A DNA stretch of 64,000 nucleotides from the NCBI RefSeq assembly GCF_014206815.1, contig NZ_JACHNP010000002.1, positions 1,178,001-1,242,000 of the forward strand, given 5' to 3'. The stretch is from Xanthomonas sp. F10. GTDB taxonomy: Bacteria; Pseudomonadota; Gammaproteobacteria; Xanthomonadales; Xanthomonadaceae. Of this stretch, positions 20,057-28,385 are shown piece after piece. The position numbers were made by a program, and so were the translations under genes. The notes beneath the pieces are model-generated. The model saw only the letters and a program-made list of their open reading frames with translations, was not told the origin of the DNA and searched no databases. How positions within the stretch are numbered: the first letter of the stretch is position 1; each line of letters opens with the position of its first letter.

Positions 20057-20664
20057 CCGCTGCCAGCCTGCTGGCGATCGCCGGCGTGCTGCTGCTGGGG
20101 GCGATCAGCCCCGGCGCGAGCTTCCTGCTGGTGGCGCGGCTGGCCGCCGGACGCTCGCGCGCGGCCGGATTCGCCGCGGCACTGGGCATGGGCGTGGGGT
20201 GCGCCCTGTTCGCGCTGGCGGCGTTGTTCGGCCTGCAGGCGGTGCTGGAACGGGTGCCGGCGCTGCACCGTGCGCTGTCGATCGCCGGTGCCGCCTATCT
20301 GCTGTGGCTGGCCTGGCGGGCGTGGCGGACGCCGGCGCCGGTCGTCGCGCTGGCACAGGAGGTGCCAGCCGTGCGTTCGGCCTTCGTCATGGGCGTGCTG
20401 ACCCAGCTCGGCAACCCGCAGACCGCGCTGGTGTTCGCCGGCCTGTTCGCCGCGCTGCTGCCGGCGCAGCACGTGCCGGCCGACTATGTCGTGCTGCCGC
20501 TGCTGGCCTTCGCCATCGATGCGGCCTGGTTTGCAGTGGTGGCCGGGGCGCTGTCCGCGCCGGCGCCTCGGCGCTGGTGGCTGCGCGCGCGGCGGCCGCT
20601 GGATCGGCTCAGTGCAGTGTTGATGAGCGGATTGGGCCTGCGCCTGCTGTGGCGGGCCGTGTAG
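20053..20664 (+). CDS. LysE/RhtB-family amino-acid exporter
   Basis: 203 residues with about six hydrophobic segments and the family motif GAISPGASFLLVARLAAGRSRAAGF near residue 16 (given in part: GAISPGASFLLVARL). The inner-membrane protein exports amino acids or derivatives. ATGA overlap with asnB shows translational coupling, so an asparagine or aspartate-family substrate is a reasonable guess, but substrate is not predictable from the sequence. It is convergent with the GGDEF gene on the other strand. Confidence 0.85.
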   Translation: MTAASLLAIAGVLLLGAISPGASFLLVARLAAGRSRAAGFAAALGMGVGCALFALAALFGLQAVLERVPALHRALSIAGAAYLLWLAWRAWRTPAPVVALAQEVPAVRSAFVMGVLTQLGNPQTALVFAGLFAALLPAQHVPADYVVLPLLAFAIDAAWFAVVAGALSAPAPRRWWLRARRPLDRLSAVLMSGLGLRLLWRAV

Positions 20665-20779
20665 CGGCGGCGTGCGACGCGCGGACAAGGGCGGCGCTGC
20701 ACGCACCTGCTGTGTCTAGGCGCAGATGCGCGCTACTGCCGCGCTTGCGCCCGGAGCAAGCGCAACGTCTGCCGCGGGC

Positions 20780-21853
20780 TTACGGCGGCGTGGCTGCCGG
20801 CAGATCGACGCTGCCCGCGAACGTGGGCGTGCCAGGAAAGGCGCTTGCGGCGCCGTCGAGGCGGAGGTTGCCATGGCCGTCCTGTCGGGCAGCGGACAGC
20901 GCACGGTCGGCGCGGGCGAGCAGGTCGGACAGCTCGCCACCGACTGGCAGCGATGCCAGGCCGATGCTGCAGGTGAAGCCGACCCCATCCACGCGCACGC
21001 CGCGGATCCGCTGCTGCAGGCGCTGCAGCCGTTCGCGCGCCTTGGCCTGCGACACGCCTTCGAACAGCAAGCCGAATTCTTCGCCGCCGAGGCGGCCGAC
21101 GCGGCAGCGCGGATCCAATCGCAGCAGTTCCGTCGCCAGTGCCTGCAGCAGCGCATCGCCGACGTGGTGGCCGTGCTGCATACCGATCTGCTCGAGGTCG
21201 TGGATCTCCAGCATGGCCAACTGCACCGCCTGCTGCGTCCCGGTCGCCGCCTGCAGGTCGGCCAGCAGCGCGCGCCGGTTGGGAAGGCCGGTCAGCGCAT
21301 CGGTCGCGGCCAGGCGCCGATCGCTTTCCCGCTGCGCGTGGGTGCTGCGCATGGCGGTGACGACGATGCGGTTCAGGGCCAACCCGACGATCGTCACCGC
21401 CGCCACCAGGAGTTCCAGCAGCGGCAGGTCGGCCGCGGTCGGCACCAGGCTGTCGTGCCAGCCGAGCATGATCGCCCAGGTGCAGGCCAGCGCCAGCAGG
21501 TAGTCGCGCGTGCTGGAGAACAGCACGCTGTAGCCCAGGCACAGGGTCACCGCCACCGGCAGCAGCCAGGCCAGGCTGGCGCCGCCCATGTGGTGCAGCT
21601 GCAGCCGGAACGCGGCGTCGAACGCGATCACCGACAGGAACGCGCCCAGCCGCCATTGCCAGGCTTGCCTGGCCATGCGCATGACCACACAGCTGCCCAG
21701 CATGGCGACGAAGGCCAGCGCGTAGCGCGAGTCCAGCGGTCGGCTCAGGTAGGGATTCCACAGTAGCAGCACCAGCCAGGCGCACAGGGTCAGGCCTTGG
21801 AGCGCCAGGATCGGCGTGTCGAGCGTGCGGCGAACATGCAGGTGGTAGTTCAT
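20780..21853 (-). CDS. Membrane GGDEF-domain protein with altered substrate-binding residues
   Basis: 357 residues. About six membrane segments (residues 20-190) precede a GGDEF domain (ATDALTGLPNRRALL to RADRALSAARQDG). The RLGGEEFGLLFEG loop is intact. However, the usual D-x-D...IND block reads LEIHDLEQIGMQHGHHVGD: the first metal-binding Asp is Glu and the guanine-contacting Asn is Gly. No RxxD inhibitory motif precedes GGEEF. It may be inactive, weakly active, or changed in nucleotide choice. GGAGAG upstream of ATG 21853 supports the start. No partner gene is obvious. Confidence 0.83.
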   Translation of the reverse strand: MNYHLHVRRTLDTPILALQGLTLCAWLVLLLWNPYLSRPLDSRYALAFVAMLGSCVVMRMARQAWQWRLGAFLSVIAFDAAFRLQLHHMGGASLAWLLPVAVTLCLGYSVLFSSTRDYLLALACTWAIMLGWHDSLVPTAADLPLLELLVAAVTIVGLALNRIVVTAMRSTHAQRESDRRLAATDALTGLPNRRALLADLQAATGTQQAVQLAMLEIHDLEQIGMQHGHHVGDALLQALATELLRLDPRCRVGRLGGEEFGLLFEGVSQAKARERLQRLQQRIRGVRVDGVGFTCSIGLASLPVGGELSDLLARADRALSAARQDGHGNLRLDGAASAFPGTPTFAGSVDLPAATPP

Positions 21854-22096
21854 CTGCTCTCCAGAGAGCGCCGCGGCACTCCAGCGTCTGCGCGGCACGG
21901 CCGGTGCGGTGGTCCAGCGCGATCCGTCGGTCGCTGGGGTGTCGTCACCGGATAGCGGCCGCTGCAGGCACAGCTTTAGCGCCTTCGTCGGATGCGTGCG
22001 CCGCCCGGGCCATGGCCGGCGGTCATGCGGTACCAGGGAGAGGGCAGCGCCCTGCACGCGCCGGACGCATGCCGCGCGTCAGCCGCGGCACGACCG

Positions 22097-22136
22097 CGCC
22101 CTGCCGCCCTGCCGAGACAGGCAGGGCGGCAGGGCG
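22097..22136 (-). terminator. Very stable hairpin after the beta-helix gene
   Basis: Perfect 17-bp stem CGCCCTGCCGCCCTGCC / GGCAGGGCGGCAGGGCG with a six-base loop, 17 bases past the stop of the gene at 22154. No T run follows in the minus direction, so it may block 3' exonucleases or assist a factor-dependent stop. The rest of 21854-22153 contains no gene. Confidence 0.55.
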
Positions 22137-22153
22137 GCGAGGCAGCAGCGCGC

Positions 22154-23200
22154 TTACTCGAAGCGCACGCAGTGGCCGTAGCGTTCGGGCTGGATGTCGA
22201 TGCCCGAGGCATCGGCCTGGTTGCTCTTGCGCCACAGGTTGGGGCGGAAGTCCGGCCCGGTGCAGTTGGCCGCGCTGTCCACGCCGATGGTGTAGGTGTA
22301 GGGATTGCCGCGGAAGGTGTTGTTCTCGAAGGTGTTGTCCTGGCTCATGCTGTTGTCCCAGCACAGGATCTGCGGCGTGCGCTGGCGGATCGAGCAGGTC
22401 AGGTAGAGCCCGGCGCCCTTGTTGTCGATGAACTGGTTGCCCGCGAACAGGTTGCGGCGCGCGTCGGCCAGGTACACGCCCTGGCTGCCGTTGCGCTCCA
22501 GGCGGTTGTCGCGGATCTCGCTGTCTTCCAGGTGCTCGGTGGTGATGCCGGCGGCGACGTTGTCGTGGATCACGTTGTCGATCAGCTTGACCTTGGCGGT
22601 GCGGTTGAACGACACCCCGTCCCAGATCGCGCCGGACACGTCGTTGTGCGCGATCAGCAGGTCGCGGCTGTCGAACTCGCTGAGCAGGCAGGCGCTGCGG
22701 CACTTGCTCACCCGCAGGTGGGTCAGCTGGATGTTCTGGCCGTTGCGCACCACCACCAGGCTGTTGCTCAGGTACGGGCGCTCGGGCATGAACTCCTTGT
22801 CGATGGTGCCGCCGACGATCTGCAACTGCTCCACGCGCACGTCGCGGATCGGCCGTATGGGGCGCTCGTTCTGGTAGTCGCCGATGACGATGGTGGGTTG
22901 CTGCACGTGATCGCGCATGCGCAGCACGGTGCTGTCGCCCTGGCCGCGCAGGCGCAGGCCGTCGCGCTGGATCGACAGCAGCTTGCCGACCGGGAATTCG
23001 CCGGCGCTCAGGCACACCGTGGCGGGTTTGCCGTCGTTGGGGACGCGGTCGATGGCGGCCTGCAGATCGTCGCCGGGTTCGGCGCGCACGCTGCAGTCGG
23101 ACGCAGCAGCCGGCGCGTCGGCGGCCGGCGTGGCACAGGCGGAGAACGACACGGCCGCGGCAAGCGGCAGCAACAGGGCGAGTAGGGGAGGGCGCTTCAT
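22154..23200 (-). CDS. Lipoprotein with right-handed parallel beta-helix (pectate-lyase-like fold)
   Basis: 348 residues. The lipoprotein signal (LLPLAAAVSFSACA) has Cys at about residue 22. The mature part starts with a DDLQAAIDRVPNDGKPATVCL segment, typical of surface beta-helix proteins (given in part: DLQAAIDRVPNDGKPATVCL). It continues with PbH1-type turns (LLIAHNDVSGAIWDGVSF; VIHDNVAAGITTEHLEDS; NRLERNGSQGVYLADA). Six or more cysteines in the mature part suggest disulphides. Such folds include polysaccharide lyases, epimerases and NosD-like proteins; no family-specific catalytic residues can be named. It lies in the same direction as, and 82 bases downstream of, the acylase gene. Confidence 0.8.
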   Translation of the reverse strand: MKRPPLLALLLPLAAAVSFSACATPAADAPAAASDCSVRAEPGDDLQAAIDRVPNDGKPATVCLSAGEFPVGKLLSIQRDGLRLRGQGDSTVLRMRDHVQQPTIVIGDYQNERPIRPIRDVRVEQLQIVGGTIDKEFMPERPYLSNSLVVVRNGQNIQLTHLRVSKCRSACLLSEFDSRDLLIAHNDVSGAIWDGVSFNRTAKVKLIDNVIHDNVAAGITTEHLEDSEIRDNRLERNGSQGVYLADARRNLFAGNQFIDNKGAGLYLTCSIRQRTPQILCWDNSMSQDNTFENNTFRGNPYTYTIGVDSAANCTGPDFRPNLWRKSNQADASGIDIQPERYGHCVRFE

Positions 23201-23282
23201 CGGTAGGCAGACTCGGCAGTGGGGGGAGGGAAGACGGTAGGCCGGCGCATGAGATAGACGCGTGCGCGGAACCGAGATCGGG

Positions 23283-25661
23283 TCATTGTGGAGCGGGCGG
23301 CCTTAATGTCAGCGTGTGCCGGGTCGGGCCGGGCAGGAACTTTGTGGCGCGACCCTGCACCCAGTCGGCGTGGCCGGCGCCCCAGAACGGCGACAGCGGA
23401 TGGCCGCTCTGGCCGCCCGGCATGTGCACGATGCCGTCGGCCTCGTGGCCCGGCGCCACCACCATGCGCTCGGACGCGCCAAAGGCCGGGCGCTGTACGC
23501 GCGGCATGTCGTCGTCGCCGGGCAGCGGCGTGTCCGGCATGCACAGCCAGCCACGCAGCGGCGCCGGCAGGCCCTGCGCCAGCGGATGGCAGATCGCCGC
23601 ACGGTTCTCCAGGCCCCAGCGGCGCGTGTCCAGCGGGCCATCGGCCTGCAGCGTCGTGCGCACTTCGGCGGCGGCGTCTTCCAGCAGCGCCTGCCAACTG
23701 CCGTAGCGGCGCGGCAACAGGTGCAGCGGCTGTTGTTGCAGCAGTGGCCAGGCCACGCCTTCCAGCTGCGGCAGCGGCGGTGGCGCGGCAGCGCCGCCGG
23801 AGCCGGCACGGGCCGGCGCGATCAGGCCGTCGCGGATCCGCGTCAACACCGCCAGGCGCCACGCGCGGACCACGGTGTAGCTCACCGAGCCGGTGCTGGC
23901 GCGGCCCTCCCAGTGCTTGGCCGCCTGCGACAAGGCATGCAGCGCCGGTGTGGCCGCGTCGGCGTCGCGTTGCTGCAGCAGCGCCCACCAGCGCTGCAGG
24001 AACAGCGCGCGATCATCGAGCTGGATCGCCAGCAACTGCTGTTCGTTGAGGTGCGGGTGCAGGCGCAGGTCGTCGCGGATCTGCTGCGCGCGCGCGCCCA
24101 GCGCGTAGCCGCCATCGCCGAGCGGTGCCAGGTCGGCGCCGCCGACCACGCGGGCATTGGCGGTCCACAGTTGCCCGTCGGCGGGATCGATGCGCTGCGG
24201 CGATTGGGTGGTGGACAGCGGCCACGGCGCGCAGCGCGCATCCGCCGGCACCGTCGCGCGCACGTCGTGCATCACCGCGTCGGCCACGCAATGCGGGCCG
24301 CGCAGCGGCAGCGGGCCGAGCACGCGCCAGCCGATGTGGCCGTCGCGGTCGGCCAGCACCAGGTTCTGCGCCGGCGTGGCGATGCCTTGCGCGCGCGCGA
24401 AGGCGCCGCCCAGCGTATCGGTGCGGGCGAAGTCGGCCAGCCCCAGGTTCAGCGCGCCCGGCAATTGCGCCGCCCAGCGCAGCGCCAGTGCGCTGCCATC
24501 GGCCTCGTGCTGCAGGATCGGGCCGTAGGCGGTGTCCTCCACCCGCAGCGTGGTGGCGGGCGCGCCGGAGACGCGGATCTGTTCGCGGTGCACGGTGACC
24601 GGCGTGCAGCCGGGCTGCGCGACCGCCGCGCATGGGGTGAGCCGGTACCAGTCGGCGGTATCGGCATAGCTGTTGGTGAAGCCCCAGGCGATGTGGCCGT
24701 TGCTGCCGACGATCACCGCCGGCAGCCCCGGTAGCGAGAACCCCGACACGTCCACGCGGCCGCCCGGCGCCTGCGCATCGGCATAGCGCAGGCGTACCCG
24801 GAACCACAGGCTGGGCGCGCGCAGGCCCAGGTGCATGTCGTTGGCGACGATGGCGCGGCCGTCGGCGGTGCGGCTGCCGGCGATGGCCCAGTTGTTGCTG
24901 CCGGGCGCGCTGCTGGCTACGGCGTCCGCGGTGGCGGGCACGTCCGCCAGGCGCCGCAGATCGACCTGGTCGGCGGTGGGCAGCAGCGCATCGCCGCGCA
25001 CGCTGCCATCCAGGGCGGCGTCCCAACTGCTGCCCTCGTGGCGCAGCAGGGCGTACAGCGGCGCCGGCAAGCGCTGCTGCAGGCGGTACAGGTCCAGCTT
25101 GCGTTCGAGCTGCTTGCCCTGCAGATCGAAGTACATCGCCTGGCCGGCCAGCGCCGAATCCACCGGCTGCCAGTCGCGCGGCGCGGCGAACAGCACCAGG
25201 TACGGCCACGGCCGCACCCGCAGCGCATGCAGGCCCTGGTTGACGCCGGCGCTGTAGGCCTGCAGCGCCGCCGCATGCGTGCCGGCGAACGCGGCCAACT
25301 GCGCGCTGCTGCGGGCACGCAGGCGATGCGCGCGCCGCGCCTTGTCCACGTCCAGCGCGTGCGGGCCGACCAGCTCGGACAGTTCGCCGGCGGCGGCGCG
25401 GCGCAGCAGGTCCATCTCGAAGAAGCGTTCCTGGGCGTGCACGTAGCCGAGCGCGCGCATCGCATCGGCTTCGTCGGCGGCCTCGATGGTGACCACGCCC
25501 AGCGCGTCGCGTTGGATGCTCACCGGTGCCTGCAGGCCTTGCAGCGGGGCATCGCCGTCGAGCGTGGCCAGGCTGCCGCGCAGCAGCAGCCAGACGCACA
25601 GCACCAGGGCTGCCGCCAGCAGCAGCATGCCCAGCAGCAGGCGTTTCCATCGACCGCGCAT
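23283..25661 (-). CDS. Penicillin acylase-family Ntn hydrolase (possible N-acyl-homoserine lactone acylase)
   Basis: 792 residues. An N-terminal membrane segment or signal anchor (residues 8-27) directs it to the periplasm. The alpha part carries the DALGVVTIEAADEADAMRALGYVHAQERFFEMD block (in part: LGYVHAQERFFEMDLLRR). Autoprocessing would occur before Ser255 in PGSNNWAIAG, which becomes the catalytic N-terminal Ser of the beta chain, followed by AIVANDMHLGL. Family members hydrolyse penicillins, N-acyl-homoserine lactones or acyl-amides. The substrate is unknown. GGAGAG precedes ATG 25661. Confidence 0.9.
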   Translation of the reverse strand: MRGRWKRLLLGMLLLAAALVLCVWLLLRGSLATLDGDAPLQGLQAPVSIQRDALGVVTIEAADEADAMRALGYVHAQERFFEMDLLRRAAAGELSELVGPHALDVDKARRAHRLRARSSAQLAAFAGTHAAALQAYSAGVNQGLHALRVRPWPYLVLFAAPRDWQPVDSALAGQAMYFDLQGKQLERKLDLYRLQQRLPAPLYALLRHEGSSWDAALDGSVRGDALLPTADQVDLRRLADVPATADAVASSAPGSNNWAIAGSRTADGRAIVANDMHLGLRAPSLWFRVRLRYADAQAPGGRVDVSGFSLPGLPAVIVGSNGHIAWGFTNSYADTADWYRLTPCAAVAQPGCTPVTVHREQIRVSGAPATTLRVEDTAYGPILQHEADGSALALRWAAQLPGALNLGLADFARTDTLGGAFARAQGIATPAQNLVLADRDGHIGWRVLGPLPLRGPHCVADAVMHDVRATVPADARCAPWPLSTTQSPQRIDPADGQLWTANARVVGGADLAPLGDGGYALGARAQQIRDDLRLHPHLNEQQLLAIQLDDRALFLQRWWALLQQRDADAATPALHALSQAAKHWEGRASTGSVSYTVVRAWRLAVLTRIRDGLIAPARAGSGGAAAPPPLPQLEGVAWPLLQQQPLHLLPRRYGSWQALLEDAAAEVRTTLQADGPLDTRRWGLENRAAICHPLAQGLPAPLRGWLCMPDTPLPGDDDMPRVQRPAFGASERMVVAPGHEADGIVHMPGGQSGHPLSPFWGAGHADWVQGRATKFLPGPTRHTLTLRPPAPQ

Positions 25662-25852
25662 CGTCTCTCTCCGGTGGCAAGTCTCCGATTCTAGACACGA
25701 GTGCGTGTCGTTCCCGCGTAGGCGCGGCACGCTGTGCGCGGGGTCACGCATCGTGGGTGGTGCGACTCGGGATGTGAATGATTCCGATTGGAACGCGGCG
25801 CGGCGGCATCGGGCACTATGGCGCCCTCAGTCGACCCCACGGAGCCCGCCCC

Positions 25853-26344
25853 ATGAAGGGACACCCCGACGTTGTGCAATGCCTCAAGGAGCTGCTGCGC
25901 GGCGAGCTGGCCGCGCGCGACCAGTATTTCATCCACTCGCGGCGTTACGAGGACCAGGGCCTGCTGGCGCTGTACGAACGCATCAACCACGAGATGGAAG
26001 AGGAGACCGAGCACGCCGATGCGCTGCTTCGGCGCATCCTGTTCCTGGAGGGCGACCCGGACATGCGCCCGCATGCCTTCGAACCCGGACGCACGGTCGA
26101 GGAGATGCTGGAGAAGGACCTCAAGGTCGAGTACGAAGTGCGCGCCAATCTGGCCGCGGGCATGAAGCTGTGCGAGCAGCACGGCGACTACGTCAGCCGC
26201 GACGTGCTGCTGGCGCAGTTGCGCGACACCGAGGAAGACCATGCCTGGTGGCTGGAGCAGCAGCTCGGCCTGATCAAGCGCATCGGCATGGCGCTGTACC
26301 AGACCTCGAAGATCGACGGGCACGTGTCCGGCAAGGACGCCTGA
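25853..26344 (+). CDS. Bacterioferritin lacking the haem-ligand methionine
   Basis: 163 residues; iron-storage 24-mer subunit. Ferroxidase ligands are present: Glu18, Glu51, His54 (EETEHAD) and the later ExxH in [10 protein letters not shown]. At position 52, where haem-binding bacterioferritins have Met, this one has Thr. In species with paired subunits one partner lacks this Met, so a second Met52 subunit may exist elsewhere. The N-terminus [15 protein letters not shown] matches the family and fixes ATG 25853. No ferredoxin-like bfd gene is adjacent. Confidence 0.92.
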   Translation: MKGHPDVVQCLKELLRGELAARDQYFIHSRRYEDQGLLALYERINHEMEEETEHADALLRRILFLEGDPDMRPHAFEPGRTVEEMLEKDLKVEYEVRANLAAGMKLCEQHGDYVSRDVLLAQLRDTEEDHAWWLEQQLGLIKRIGMALYQTSKIDGHVSGKDA

Positions 26345-26866
26345 TCCGTCCGCGCGCTTCCCGCGTGCGGGAGGCGCCGATGCACTGAGCGGGGGATTTC
26401 CCGCCACTGCGGCCGCGCCATCACCGGCCGCTTGAGGCCGGTCGCGCGTACCGGTCGCCCTCTCTGTCTCGCTGGCCCGCAGCGGCATTGCCACTCTTCA
26501 CGGGTGACAGTGCGCATTGTCGATGTAGTGAAGGTTGCCGCTGCAGCCAGGTGGCACCCATGCCGACCGATCTCGCTGCATTGGCCGTCGTCTTTAGCCG
26601 TTGCGTGACGTCGCCGACCGCGTTCGGCGGCGCGCAGGTGCCTGCGTTCGTGGAATGCACGCGACCGACCCATGCGTTCGGCGCGTGGCGGCTGACATGG
26701 TCCGAAAGCCGGCCGATCCGCGTCGCCATCTTCGCCGGTGGCTGTTGCAGCGCCGCAAAAGTGGCCGCCGCATGCCTGGCGCTACGCACAAAAATCACTT
26801 TAAATCCAAGGGCTTGCGCGACTCGCTGCGCCCGCGACCAGCACGGTGTGTGCAATGCTTGCAAAA

Positions 26867-26901
26867 CAGTAGTGATCGCTATACGGTAGTTTTCACTACT
26901 G
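26867..26901. promoter_or_regulatory. Inverted repeat and promoter-like region before the DUF2147 gene
   Basis: CAGTAGTGA (26867-26875) and TCACTACTG (26893-26901) form a perfect 9-bp inverted repeat with a 17-base spacer that contains TATACG (26880-26885). TTGCAA lies at 26859-26864. A regulator bound here would cover the promoter. The region 26345-26866 shows no protein-like frame and no RNA gene that I can recognise. Confidence 0.5.
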
Positions 26902-26928
26902 AATTGCGCGATGGCGAGGGGGCGTTCG

Positions 26929-27372
26929 ATGCAGGCGAGTCTTGGAATGAAGCGGTACGGCGCGGTCGGTACGGCCGTCGCCGGATGGTTGCTGGCGAGC
27001 GCCACCGCGTGCGCCGCCCCGGCCACGGCGCAGGGGCTGTGGTTGACCGCGGCCAAGGACGCGGTGGTGGAGTTCGCGCCCTGCGCGGATGCGGCCAGCG
27101 CCTTGTGCGGGCGCATCGTCTGGGACAAGGACGCCGGCACCGCGACCGATACCTGCGGCGTGCAGATCGCGCGCCTTGGGCGCGAGGACGGCGATACCTG
27201 GCGCGATGGCTGGGCCTTCGATCCGCGTAGCGGCAAGCGCTACAAGGCCACGCTGCGCGCCAGCGGCAAGTCGCTGGACCTGCGCGCCTTTGTCGGCGTG
27301 GAAGTGCTTGGCGAGACCGAGCGCTTCACCCGCGTGCAGGCGCTGCCCAGCACGCCGGTCTGCACCAAGTAG
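26929..27372 (+). CDS. DUF2147-family exported protein
   Basis: 147 residues. A signal peptide (KRYGAVGTAVAGWLLASATACA) is followed by the DUF2147 core: GLWLTAAKDAVVEFAPC, ALCGRIVW, GWAFDPRSGKRYKATL and LDLRAFVGVEVLGETERFTR. Proteins of this family are periplasmic beta-barrel-like and of unknown function. GTG- or ATG-free alternatives are absent; ATG 26929 has GAGGGGG upstream, while ATG 26911 and ATG 26947 are also possible. It precedes the metabolic cluster by 86 bases on the same strand but need not belong to it. Confidence 0.82.
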   Translation: MQASLGMKRYGAVGTAVAGWLLASATACAAPATAQGLWLTAAKDAVVEFAPCADAASALCGRIVWDKDAGTATDTCGVQIARLGREDGDTWRDGWAFDPRSGKRYKATLRASGKSLDLRAFVGVEVLGETERFTRVQALPSTPVCTK

Positions 27373-27458
27373 TCCACCCGCCGCGCGCAACGCGCCGGCG
27401 CCATCGACGTGCGGGCCGCCGCGCGTCCCACTTCCTCAGCGAACCAGGGGAGATTGAG

Positions 27459-28382
27459 ATGACTGCAGTCCGCTTCATGGCGGCCCTCGCGGGCGCACTG
27501 GCCCTGCACGGTGCGTGCTGCGCCCAGGCCCAGGCCCAGGCCCAGGCCCAGCAGGCCGACCCCGATGGCATGGTGAACTACGAGTTCCAGAACCAGATCA
27601 AGCTGATGAGCGAGCAGCGTACGCGCGGCGTGTCCGACTCGCTGATGCGCCCGTCGCTGAAGTGGACCACCCAGTTCGTGCACGCCAGCGGCTTCGTCGC
27701 GCTGCTGGAGGTGGCCAAGGTCAGCAAGAAGCAGTTCCTCGACGGCGACGGCCTGGGCATGACTGCGGCGGCCGGCTACCGCTTCGGCAACCCCGATGCC
27801 TGGCATGCCGGCGTCGGCCTGGCGACCGAGCGCTTCCCCGGCGCCAGTTTCCTGGCCCCGCACCGGATCGACCTGGAGACAGGAACGCCGGAGGACATCC
27901 GCCGCACCGACTACGACAGCAATTTCGGCGTGCTCGAACTCGGCTACGGCGCGGTCGAGGGCCGCGTGCTGTACGTGTTCTCCAAGACCTACCGCGGTGC
28001 CGACACCGGCGGCGTGTGCGCGCAGATCCTGCAGTTCGCCGCCGACCCGACCGTGGCGCTGCGCTGCTTCGCCCGCGGCGACCACGATTCGCGCGGCACC
28101 TTGCTGGGCGATCTCAATTACCAGACCCCGCTGTTGCCGTCGCTGCTGCCGTCCACCACGCTGCGCCTGCACGCCGGCTACCAGAAGCTGCGCAACTTCA
28201 GCGAGGGCAGCTTCGCCGACTACCAGATCGGCGTCACCCACAAGCGTTGGGGCCTGGACTGGAACCTGGACTGGGTCAGCACCCGGGTCAACGCGCACGA
28301 ACTGTACTGGGTGCAGGACGGCGCGCGCATCCGCAAGACCGACGGCGACACCCTGGTGGCCTCGATCGGCTACACGTTCTGA
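27459..28382 (+). CDS. TorF/Gcw_chp-like outer-membrane protein
   Basis: 307 residues. The signal peptide (MAALAGALALHGACCAQ) runs into five AQ repeats, then a beta-barrel pattern with alternating hydrophobic residues and a C-terminal aromatic end (LVASIGYTF), as recognised by the outer-membrane insertion machinery. VNYEFQNQIKLMSEQRTRGV near the start of the mature part suits the TIGR02001/TorF putative porin family. As first gene of a metabolic cluster it probably lets the substrate cross the outer membrane. Three bases separate it from the kinase gene. Confidence 0.78.
   Translation: MTAVRFMAALAGALALHGACCAQAQAQAQAQQADPDGMVNYEFQNQIKLMSEQRTRGVSDSLMRPSLKWTTQFVHASGFVALLEVAKVSKKQFLDGDGLGMTAAAGYRFGNPDAWHAGVGLATERFPGASFLAPHRIDLETGTPEDIRRTDYDSNFGVLELGYGAVEGRVLYVFSKTYRGADTGGVCAQILQFAADPTVALRCFARGDHDSRGTLLGDLNYQTPLLPSLLPSTTLRLHAGYQKLRNFSEGSFADYQIGVTHKRWGLDWNLDWVSTRVNAHELYWVQDGARIRKTDGDTLVASIGYTF
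27522..27551 (+). repeat. Five tandem GCCCAG hexamers
   Basis: Five perfect copies of GCCCAG encode the AQ repeats at the signal-peptide cleavage region of the outer-membrane protein. Changes in copy number would keep the frame and only alter length. Confidence 0.9.
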
Positions 28383-28385
28383 CCC

